Positions 1 to 5,630 of a DNA stretch of 5,630 nucleotides are shown here, in pieces. Source of the DNA: Deltaproteobacteria bacterium (GTDB lineage Bacteria > Desulfobacterota > Desulfobacteria > Desulfobacterales > Desulfatirhabdiaceae). The DNA lies in the NCBI GenBank assembly GCA_026388755.1, contig JAPLJE010000409.1, forward strand, positions 1 to 5,630, given 5' to 3'. The notes below the pieces were generated by a model. The model did not search any database, had not been told where the DNA came from, and saw nothing but the letters and a program-made list of their open reading frames with translations. Each line of letters begins with the position of its first letter. Within the stretch, counting starts at the first letter, position 1. The position numbers were made by a program, and so were the translations under genes.

Positions 1-1
1 C

Positions 2-2065
2 CCCCTGGTCATGTTTTTCAGCAAATTTCCGGATCGATCGACATCAAGCCTTCTGGACATGATTTTTGGCACGGAAATCAATCCCGGCAGAATCAGACGC
101 CTGGTAACCTTGTTCAAGAACCCGGGCAAGCTCTTTGTCGAAGTCTCCGAGCCGCTCAACCTGCAGTGGTTTCTAAACCAGAGCGAGCATCAGGGAAAAC
201 CCGCTGACCCGCTTTCCCGGCTTCTTCGAAAGCAGTTGCTCATGCAAATCAACCGGCACCGGGTCAGCACCATCGGACCTGTCTTGAAATCTCCGGAGGA
301 ATTCAAGGAATCCATTTTAACTCATGACCGCTTGAGAAATTTTATGGAGCATCATGCCGAGGTGAAGAACATCCCCCTCCATAAAATCCACAAACAGGCC
401 AATGAACACCTGGATGAAATCGCCGCCCGGTATAATCCCTCCATAATCAGCATTGCCGCCAAGATAGTCGACTGGATCGTCCGAGTCATGTTCGACGGCG
501 TGACCCTGGATACCGAAGGGCTGAACCGGATTAAAATCGCCTCCCAGAAAGGCCCACTCGTTTTTATCCCCTGCCACAAAAGTCATATTGATTACCTGAT
601 TCTGTCCTATCTGATGCATCTGAACAATATGCCCTGCCCCATGATCGCAGCCGGGAAAAATCTGTCTTTCTGGCCCATCGGACCGATGTTCAGAGGGTGC
701 GGCGCTTTTTTTATCCGAAGATCTTTTAAAGGGGCGGTCCTGTATTCAAAAGTGTTTTCCGAGTACATTCTGAAGCTCCTTGAAGATGGTTTCAACGTTG
801 AATTCTTTATCGAAGGCGGAAGGAGTCGAACCGGAAAACTCATCCTGCCGAAACTGGGACTCTTATCCATTCTCCTGGATTCCTTCAAGCAGGGCGCCTG
901 TAAGGACTTGATTTTTGTTCCCATCTATGTTGGCTACGATCGAGTACTGGAAGAAGGCGCATATCTTCACGAACTGGAAGGCGGGCAGAAAAAACCGGAA
1001 AGCTTCATGCAGGTGATCAAGGCCAGAAAACTCCTGAAAAAACGATATGGCAAAATCTACATCAACTTTCACGAGCCCATATCCTTAAACGCCCTTCAGG
1101 CCCGGAGCGGGCTGTCGATTCAGGATATGACTTCCAAACAGAACAATGAACTTTGTCGCAATCTGGGGTTCAGGATACTTAACGCGATTGACAGCTTATC
1201 GGTCGTCACCCCGCATGCACTGGCAGCCGGCGCGCTGCTGAACCTGTCCCAGAAGCGATTTTCCTTTAACGATTTGTCAAATGACATTGAAATCTACATG
1301 AGCTATCTGTATGCATCCGGAGCAAAACTGGCCGACACCCTGATGATGGATCCTGCCAATGCGATTCAGCAGGTGCTGGATGCGTATGCACATCGCAAAT
1401 TCGTGGAGCGTTTATCCGGTGAAGACAGCGAGTCTTTTTCCAAAACCGAGTATAAAGTTGCCGTCGGCAAACGGCCCATTCTGGAATACTATAAAAACAA
1501 CTGCATCATTTTCTTCATTCCCGCGGTCTTTACGGCCCTGACCATTCTGGACAGAGATGTCTTTCAGTTTTCCACTTCGGACATCCAGCCAGGATATGCC
1601 TTTCTGCGAAATTTCTTTAAAAATGAATTTGCATATGATGTGGACAAGACCCCGGATTATTATGTTCGTAAATCACTGAAGGCTTTTATTGATGACGCCA
1701 TTATCATCCCGCATCCCATGCTTCCGGAAACCTATAACATTACCTCTGTGGGCTTCAGGAAACTGAGGCTCTTCGCCAGGTTCATCAAGACCTATTTTGA
1801 ATCCTACTGGGTCGTCCTGAATTTCTTCATGCGATACCCAAAAAATACCGTGGATGCCGATGGCCGCGCCAAAAAAATTCTCTCCCGGGGCAACCGGATG
1901 TACAAACGCCGTGAGATCGCGCATAAGGAGGCTTTGTCCAAAATCAATTATAAAAATGCCGAAGACTTTTTTATCACCCACGGTGTCACCGGATCTGAAG
2001 ATAAAGAGCAAATAGAATTCTATGCCAACACCATTCAAAAATACCTGCGGTTACTGTCCTCCTGA
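2..2065 (+). CDS. plsB: Glycerol-3-phosphate 1-O-acyltransferase PlsB, 5' end outside the window
   Basis: PlsB is an inner-membrane enzyme that acylates sn-glycerol-3-phosphate at position 1, the first step of phospholipid synthesis. Counting residues from the ATG at 11, all four GPAT motifs are present in order: HKSHID (H189, D194; catalytic H-x4-D), GAFFIRRSF (231-239), FIEGGRSRTGK (266-276) and FVPIYVGYD (302-310). The later part also follows PlsB, for example EYYKNN and the hydrophobic stretch after it at about residues 494-515. The frame is open to the left edge. The residues encoded at 2-40 (PLV-MFFSKFPD) resemble the internal 'LVPVMFMFGRKPG' region of E. coli PlsB, and the H-x4-D motif lies about 117 residues earlier than in the 807-residue E. 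coli protein. The ATG at 11 is therefore probably internal, and 100 or more N-terminal residues are missing from view. The stop is TGA at 2063-2065. The family call is very secure; the missing start is an inference. Confidence 0.95.
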   Translation, partial: PLVMFFSKFPDRSTSSLLDMIFGTEINPGRIRRLVTLFKNPGKLFVEVSEPLNLQWFLNQSEHQGKPADPLSRLLRKQLLMQINRHRVSTIGPVLKSPEEFKESILTHDRLRNFMEHHAEVKNIPLHKIHKQANEHLDEIAARYNPSIISIAAKIVDWIVRVMFDGVTLDTEGLNRIKIASQKGPLVFIPCHKSHIDYLILSYLMHLNNMPCPMIAAGKNLSFWPIGPMFRGCGAFFIRRSFKGAVLYSKVFSEYILKLLEDGFNVEFFIEGGRSRTGKLILPKLGLLSILLDSFKQGACKDLIFVPIYVGYDRVLEEGAYLHELEGGQKKPESFMQVIKARKLLKKRYGKIYINFHEPISLNALQARSGLSIQDMTSKQNNELCRNLGFRILNAIDSLSVVTPHALAAGALLNLSQKRFSFNDLSNDIEIYMSYLYASGAKLADTLMMDPANAIQQVLDAYAHRKFVERLSGEDSESFSKTEYKVAVGKRPILEYYKNNCIIFFIPAVFTALTILDRDVFQFSTSDIQPGYAFLRNFFKNEFAYDVDKTPDYYVRKSLKAFIDDAIIIPHPMLPETYNITSVGFRKLRLFARFIKTYFESYWVVLNFFMRYPKNTVDADGRAKKILSRGNRMYKRREIAHKEALSKINYKNAEDFFITHGVTGSEDKEQIEFYANTIQKYLRLLSS

Positions 2066-2103
2066 AGGCAGCGGATCGCAATGAGTCATCTTCCCCTAAT
2101 CCC

Positions 2104-3657
2104 ATGAAAGCGCTCATATTATGCGCGGGCTTGGGCACGCGTCTGCTTCCTCATACCCGGAGCATCCCCAAACCCCTGTTCCCCATAAACGGAAAGCCGC
2201 TGCTGGACAGAATCATTCGAAGCCTGATTCAGGCCCGATGCCGATCCATCATGATCAATACCCATCACCTGCATCATGGCATCGAAGCCTTTCTTGCAGA
2301 ACAACGCTATCCCATTCCCGTTCAAACCTGTTACGAGCCACGGATTCTGGGCACCGGCGGAGCAATTCACAATGTCCGGGATTTCTGGGACCCGGACGCG
2401 TTCATGGTCATCAACGGAGATATTGTAACGGACTTGGATCTGAAAGCCGTTTATGACTTTCATCAGCATCACGGCCATCCGGTCACGCTGGTTCTTCATT
2501 ATTTTCCGGAAATCAATACGGTATCCGTGGATGCGAAGCAGTCCGTCATTGGTTTTGATGACAGAGATTTCGTGCCTTCAGACCAGGACTTGCCGAAACT
2601 GACCTTTACCGGCATTCAGGTCATCGATCCGCAAGTTCTGGAATGGATTCCCGACACCCCTTCTTTCAGCAGCATCGATCTTTACCGGACCCTGATCAAG
2701 GAAGGTATGACCATCCAGGCCTTTATTCCGGAAAATTGCTACTGGAAGGATATCGGAACCCCCCGTCGGTATCAGTCCGCGGTACTGGATCAGCTTTCGC
2801 CCCAGGCCTTTCAACTGGCATTCCCCGATGAGCCTCCAGGCCCGACAACCACAACCCGTATTGCAGGAGACGGGTCAGACAGGCTATGGTACCGGATCGC
2901 ATCTCCCCAGCATTCGATGGTTGTCGCAGATCATGGCATTCATAGCCGGCGGGACATTCGGGGTGAATGCGACGCCTTTATTGCCATTGGCAGACATCTA
3001 TACGAAAAGAGAATTTCGGTGCCCCGGATTTACCTGGCGGATTCATTTGCCGGGCTGGCCCTTGTTGAAGATCTTGGCGATATTCATTTTCAGTCCATTG
3101 TGCGAAGCTCTCAAAACGTGGATGAAATGCTGGCCTGGTACCAATCCGCTGTTCAGTTGCTGATATCCCTTTCATTGATGGGCGGCAGCGGTTTTGATCC
3201 TTCCTGGACTTATCAGACGCCGGTCTATGACAAAGCCCTGATACTTGAAAAAGAATGCCGTTATTTTGTCGAAGCGTTTATAAATCGCTACCTGAACATA
3301 GATATTCACGTTGAGGATCTGAAGGGAGAATTCGGCGAGCTGGCTGACCGGGCATTGAACGGGGCATTGAATGGATTCATGCACCGCGATTTTCAGTCCC
3401 GGAACCTCATGGTGAAGAACAATCGCATATATGCCATCGATTTTCAAGGCGGCCGGATCGGACCTCTTCAGTATGATCTGGCCTCCCTTCTGATCGATCC
3501 CTATGTGGACCTTACTCAGAGCCTTCAGGACCGGGTTCTGGAATTTTGCATTCAGGAGCTTTCCGATAGGGTTTTTGTTGACCCGGTTTCCTTTACAAGC
3601 GCATACCGGTATTGCCGGATCACCCGCAATCTTCAGATCCTGGGGGCTTTTGGATAA
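2104..3657 (+). CDS. Sugar-1-phosphate nucleotidyltransferase / amino-sugar kinase fusion (MurU-AmgK-like)
   Basis: Two enzymes are joined in one 517-residue chain. Residues 1-~230 are an NTP-transferase domain: nucleotide loop GLGTRLLPHTRSIPKP (9-24), LGTGGA (82-87), NGD (104-106) and YWKDIGTP (213-220). Residues ~250-517 are an aminoglycoside-phosphotransferase/choline-kinase fold: GDGSDRLWYR (255-264), VEDLGD (321-326), the Brenner loop HRDFQSRN (H427, D429, N434) and metal-binding IDFQ (D446), followed by GPLQYDLASLL. These kinase motifs are close to AmgK, the anomeric MurNAc/GlcNAc kinase; its partner MurU makes UDP-MurNAc from MurNAc-1-phosphate and UTP. In Pseudomonas the two are separate proteins of about 340 and 225 residues. 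A role in peptidoglycan amino-sugar recycling in the cytoplasm is thus likely, but the sugar and nucleotide are inferred; other hexose-1-phosphates are possible. The chain ends abruptly at LQILGAFG, where AmgK-type kinases continue; see the -1 frame tail at 3651-3761. The start is fixed by the canonical MKALILCAG N-terminus; no Shine-Dalgarno is visible before it. Confidence 0.85.
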   Translation: MKALILCAGLGTRLLPHTRSIPKPLFPINGKPLLDRIIRSLIQARCRSIMINTHHLHHGIEAFLAEQRYPIPVQTCYEPRILGTGGAIHNVRDFWDPDAFMVINGDIVTDLDLKAVYDFHQHHGHPVTLVLHYFPEINTVSVDAKQSVIGFDDRDFVPSDQDLPKLTFTGIQVIDPQVLEWIPDTPSFSSIDLYRTLIKEGMTIQAFIPENCYWKDIGTPRRYQSAVLDQLSPQAFQLAFPDEPPGPTTTTRIAGDGSDRLWYRIASPQHSMVVADHGIHSRRDIRGECDAFIAIGRHLYEKRISVPRIYLADSFAGLALVEDLGDIHFQSIVRSSQNVDEMLAWYQSAVQLLISLSLMGGSGFDPSWTYQTPVYDKALILEKECRYFVEAFINRYLNIDIHVEDLKGEFGELADRALNGALNGFMHRDFQSRNLMVKNNRIYAIDFQGGRIGPLQYDLASLLIDPYVDLTQSLQDRVLEFCIQELSDRVFVDPVSFTSAYRYCRITRNLQILGAFG

Positions 3658-3761
3658 ACCGCTCTTTGTCACAGCTCCGGACAGCGGAATTTCCCCGGCT
3701 GACTCATATCACCGGCCAGGCCCTGGAAAAACTTGAAAAGGAGTTTCATGAAACTGTTTGA
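3651..3761 (+). other. Probable C-terminal tail of the MurU-AmgK-like fusion in the -1 frame
   Basis: The fusion gene's own frame stops at 3655-3657, but the frame one base back stays open for 36 codons, from TGG at 3651 to TGA at 3759-3761. Its translation begins WINRSLSQLRT and ends in a charged helix-like stretch, ITGQALEKLEKEFHETV, which resembles the last helix expected of this kinase family. Joining the frames at the TTTT run (3648-3651) gives about 552 residues, close to the summed length of separate MurU and AmgK. The tail would end 14 bases inside tatD, a typical coupled-gene overlap, and would fill what is otherwise a 90-base gap. The neighbouring GGGGG (3642-3646) and TTTT runs are usual places for a one-base loss or sequencing error. 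A third frame is also open across part of this stretch (to a TGA at 3734-3736), but it is rich in proline and glycine and less protein-like. Whether this is an error, a mutation or programmed frameshifting cannot be told from one sequence. Confidence 0.55.
3736..3743 (+). promoter_or_regulatory. Ribosome binding site of tatD
   Basis: AAAAGGAG lies 4 bases before the ATG at 3748. It decides the start: a TTG at 3733 in the same frame would add five residues (MKRSF) but would place this site inside the coding region. It also lies within the proposed -1 frame tail of the upstream gene, which would allow translational coupling. Confidence 0.8.
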
Positions 3762-4560
3762 CAGCCACTGTCATCTGGATGACAGTGTTTATGACCCGGA
3801 TTTTGAACCTGTCCTTGAACGCGCCCGGAATGCCGGCGTATCCGCCATGATGATTGCTGGCATCAACCTGAAGACATCCAAAAAGGCCGTGGCCCTGTCC
3901 GAAGCCCACGCGGAAATCTTTGCATCCGTTGGATTCCATCCCCACGATGCCTCGGAAGCCGGTGAATCCGGCATGAAGACGCTTGAGAAACTTGCCGGTC
4001 ACCCCAAGGTCCTGGCATGGGGAGAAATCGGCCTGGATTTCAACCGGATGCACTCTCCCAAAAACATCCAGGAGAAATGGCTGATCCGGCAACTGGCAGT
4101 GGCCGACTGCCTGGATCTCCCGGTCATTTTTCATGAAAGGGAAAGCAGCGGACGGCTGCTGGACATTCTTAAACAATGCCACCAGCACCCTGGCAACGGC
4201 GTCATCCACTGTTTCAGCGGAACCCGATCGGAGCTCTCGCAGTATCTGGATCTGGGGTATTTTATCGGCATCACCGGCATTTTAACCATACAGAGCCGCG
4301 GAGCAGACCTGCGAAAGCTGGCAACTGAAATTCCGCGGAACCGTATCCTGATTGAAACAGATGCACCATATCTGACGCCGGCGCCTGAAAAAAACCATAC
4401 CCGCAGAAACGAACCCGCCTTTGTCCGCTCTGTCCTTCTCAAACTGGCCGAGGTGCGGGAAGAAGACCCGAATGAACTGGCGGATGTGCTATGGGCCAAC
4501 ACCTGCCGGCTTTTTCGAATCCCACTGGACATGGAATGTTTTTGCAGCTATTGTGAATAA
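3748..4560 (+). CDS. tatD: TatD-family metal-dependent hydrolase (DNase)
   Basis: This 270-residue protein is a complete TatD-family member (usual length about 260). Family members are cytoplasmic two-metal TIM-barrel enzymes of the amidohydrolase superfamily with 3'-5' exonuclease or DNase activity, linked to DNA repair and degradation. The metal and catalytic residues are in place: DSHCHL (H7, H9), GEIGLDF (E93), FHERES (H129), HCFSG (H154) and ETDAPYL (D205). The usual closing segment NTCRLFRI (251-258) is followed by a 12-residue tail with three cysteines (CFCSYCE, C264, C266, C269), which I do not recognise as a family feature. The start is the ATG preceded by AAAAGGAG. The family is certain; the paralogue (TatD, YcfH or YjjV type) cannot be settled, and the symbol is used in the family sense. 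The gene sits between the fusion gene and the YchJ gene, probably in the same operon. Confidence 0.93.
   Translation: MKLFDSHCHLDDSVYDPDFEPVLERARNAGVSAMMIAGINLKTSKKAVALSEAHAEIFASVGFHPHDASEAGESGMKTLEKLAGHPKVLAWGEIGLDFNRMHSPKNIQEKWLIRQLAVADCLDLPVIFHERESSGRLLDILKQCHQHPGNGVIHCFSGTRSELSQYLDLGYFIGITGILTIQSRGADLRKLATEIPRNRILIETDAPYLTPAPEKNHTRRNEPAFVRSVLLKLAEVREEDPNELADVLWANTCRLFRIPLDMECFCSYCE
3766..3787 (+). repeat. Inverted repeat with 10-bp arms in the start of tatD
   Basis: The left arm CACTGTCATC (3766-3775) and right arm GATGACAGTG (3778-3787) are perfect reverse complements separated by TG. In RNA this could fold as a 9-bp stem with a CTGG loop, 16 bases after the tatD start codon. It encodes HCHLDDSV, which includes the metal-binding histidines, so codon constraint may account for part of it. 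No function is known. Confidence 0.6.
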
Positions 4561-4591
4561 AATAAAACATGACGGATCTCATAGACATGTT

Positions 4592-4598
4592 AAAGGAG
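4592..4598 (+). promoter_or_regulatory. Ribosome binding site of the YchJ-family gene
   Basis: AAAGGAG sits 6 bases before the ATG at 4605. It selects this start over the in-frame ATGs at 4569 and 4587, which would put the site inside the gene and have no such site of their own. Confidence 0.85.
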
Positions 4599-4604
4599 TT
4601 ACGT

Positions 4605-5090
4605 ATGGAATCTTGCCCCTGCGGCACGTCGCTGCCTTACAGCGAATGCTGCGAACCGTTTATCCGGGGAATCAAACCCGCACCGACCGCCGAAGCGTTA
4701 ATGCGATCCCGGTATACCGCATACACCCGAAGCGAAGTGGATTATATCGTCCGCACAACGCATCCCGACCAGAGAAAACAGGATTCTGAAAACAATATCC
4801 GGCAATGGGCTCAAAAATCCGTATGGCACCGGTTGGAGATTCTGGATACGGTCGGAGGCGGCAGCGAAGATCCGGCCGGCACCGTTGAATTCATCGCGGA
4901 ATATTCCGAAAATGGCGAGCGGATCAAACACCATGAACTGGCGCAATTCAAAAAGGAAAACGGAACCTGGTTTTTCTGTGATGGCGGACCACCCAAGCCC
5001 AAACAATTTATCCGCCAGGCCCCCAAAACCGGTCGAAATGATCCCTGTCCCTGCGGCAGCGGAAAAAAATTCAAGAAATGCTGCGGATGA
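4605..5090 (+). CDS. ychJ: YchJ-family protein with two SEC-C zinc-binding motifs
   Basis: This 161-residue protein matches the YchJ (UPF0225) family in length (E. coli about 152) and layout. An N-terminal SEC-C motif reads CPCG..LPYSECC (C4, C6, C15, C16). It is followed by the family stretch [21 protein letters not shown] and a middle domain of the NTF2-like type. A second SEC-C motif closes the protein, [16 protein letters not shown] (C148, C150, C159, C160), the same zinc-binding signature found at the end of SecA. Each motif is expected to hold one zinc ion. The physiological role of YchJ is not established; the SEC-C motif suggests binding to protein or ribosome-associated partners, but that is inference. 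The gene starts 44 bases after tatD with its own strong Shine-Dalgarno and ends in TGA with no clear terminator after it. Confidence 0.92.
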   Translation: MESCPCGTSLPYSECCEPFIRGIKPAPTAEALMRSRYTAYTRSEVDYIVRTTHPDQRKQDSENNIRQWAQKSVWHRLEILDTVGGGSEDPAGTVEFIAEYSENGERIKHHELAQFKKENGTWFFCDGGPPKPKQFIRQAPKTGRNDPCPCGSGKKFKKCCG

Positions 5091-5177
5091 CAGATTTTCC
5101 GAATTTCTTGTGTCATTTCCCGGCTAACTGTGATAGACATCATAGATTATGAAGTATTGACCAAAAACGGTAATCGC

Positions 5178-5630
5178 ATGGGGCTGAACTCAACTTATAA
5201 TATTCTAATGTATTCCCATGACACCTATGGGCTGGGCCATATTCGACGCACCATGGCCATTGCGTCCCATCTGGCGGGTCCGGATGTCAATGTACTGATA
5301 TTGACGGGATCTCCGATTGCCGGCCGCTTTTCCTTTCCTGAACAGGTTGATTTCGTGCGCATTCCGGGCATGATCAAAAAAACCAACGACGAATACCTTC
5401 CCCTGTCCATCAAAATCAACCCGCAACATGCCGTGGACATCCGCACCAATATCATCACCGCAACGGCCCAGACATTCCAGCCACATCTGTTCATCGTGGA
5501 CAAGGAACCCCTGGGGTTAAAAAAAGAAGTGCTGCCCACCCTTCAATGGCTGCGGAGATGTCTTCCCAACACCCGCACCATTTTAGGCCTTCGGGACATC
5601 ATGGACGAGGCGGAAATTGTCCGAAGCGAC
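5178..5630 (+). CDS. Predicted glycosyltransferase (COG4671-like), 3' end outside the window
   Basis: The first 151 residues are visible and the frame is open to the right edge. The N-terminus NILMYSHDTYGLGHIRRT (8-25) has a β-strand followed by a GLGH loop and paired arginines, typical of predicted glycosyltransferases of the COG4671 type, related in fold to MurG/GT28 (GT-B) enzymes, where the glycine loop lies near the acceptor or donor site. FIVDKEPLGLKKEVLP (105-120) and LGLRDIMDE (136-144) also fit that group. The nucleotide-sugar-binding C-terminal half is not seen, so donor and acceptor are unknown. The start is uncertain: ATG 5178 is chosen; ATG 5208 would cut off the NIL strand before the GLGH loop, and GTG 5130 would add 16 residues. 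None has a good Shine-Dalgarno. It lies 87 bases after the YchJ gene on the same strand, likely in the same operon, and fits an envelope-polysaccharide role. Confidence 0.75.
   Translation, partial: MGLNSTYNILMYSHDTYGLGHIRRTMAIASHLAGPDVNVLILTGSPIAGRFSFPEQVDFVRIPGMIKKTNDEYLPLSIKINPQHAVDIRTNIITATAQTFQPHLFIVDKEPLGLKKEVLPTLQWLRRCLPNTRTILGLRDIMDEAEIVRSD

Noticed and set aside
11..13. ATG at 11 as the start of plsB
   Set aside because: The frame is open to the window edge and the residues on both sides of this ATG match an internal region of PlsB, so it is probably an internal methionine.
3682..3701. Small bulged hairpin (CAGCGG with CCGGCTG) as a frameshift stimulator
   Set aside because: It begins about 30 bases after the TTTT run, far beyond the usual 5-9 base spacing, and has only six pairs with a bulge.
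3733..3735. TTG start for tatD
   Set aside because: It lies before the AAAAGGAG site that serves ATG 3748, and family members begin close to the DSHCHL motif.
3709..4209. Long minus-strand open frames, e.g. opposite tatD and opposite plsB (1673-2038)
   Set aside because: They lie wholly opposite genes with clear family motifs, and their translations show no recognisable domain; they are shadows of coding sequence on the + strand.
4569..4604. Upstream ATGs at 4569 and 4587 for the YchJ-family gene
   Set aside because: They lack a Shine-Dalgarno and would include the AAAGGAG site in the coding region; YchJ proteins start right before CPCG.
5087..5116. Possible terminator hairpin after the YchJ gene (ATGACA / TGTCAT)
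   Set aside because: The stem is only six pairs with an 18-base loop, A/T-rich and without a following T run, so it is not a credible intrinsic terminator.
5091..5177. Promoter or small gene in the gap before the glycosyltransferase
   Set aside because: No convincing -35/-10 pair or short gene with a ribosome binding site was found; the gap is under 100 bases.

Overview
The window is a compact run of five genes, all on the + strand, at roughly 50 % G+C. There are no RNA genes, mobile elements or CRISPR. Gene content and protein style (a long PlsB, a fused sugar nucleotidyltransferase/kinase, and a GLGH-type predicted glycosyltransferase) suggest a Gram-negative bacterium, most likely a sulfate-reducing-type deltaproteobacterium (Desulfobacterota). 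That placement is an inference from protein resemblance and was not tested.

Layout. Positions 2-2065 hold most of plsB, the membrane glycerol-3-phosphate acyltransferase; its true start lies left of the window. After 37-38 nt comes a two-domain protein (2104-3657): an N-terminal sugar-1-phosphate nucleotidyltransferase (MurU-like) joined to a C-terminal anomeric amino-sugar kinase (AmgK-like). Its frame stops early at 3655-3657, but a plausible continuation of the C-terminus lies in the -1 frame to 3761 and would overlap the next start. tatD follows (3748-4560), then a YchJ-family SEC-C zinc-binding protein (4605-5090). The window ends inside a predicted glycosyltransferase (from about 5178).

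Function. The first two genes and the last fit cell-envelope work: phospholipid synthesis, probable peptidoglycan amino-sugar salvage to a UDP-sugar, and glycosyl transfer. TatD (metal-dependent nuclease family) and YchJ look like housekeeping genes in the same transcription unit. The short gaps, the shared strand and the absence of a convincing terminator between genes suggest one operon. tatD and the YchJ gene have clear Shine-Dalgarno sites, while the fusion gene and the glycosyltransferase do not.

The points most worth a second look are the apparent frameshift at the 3' end of the fusion gene, the fusion itself, and a 10-bp-arm inverted repeat at the very start of tatD. I see no clearly new biological system here.
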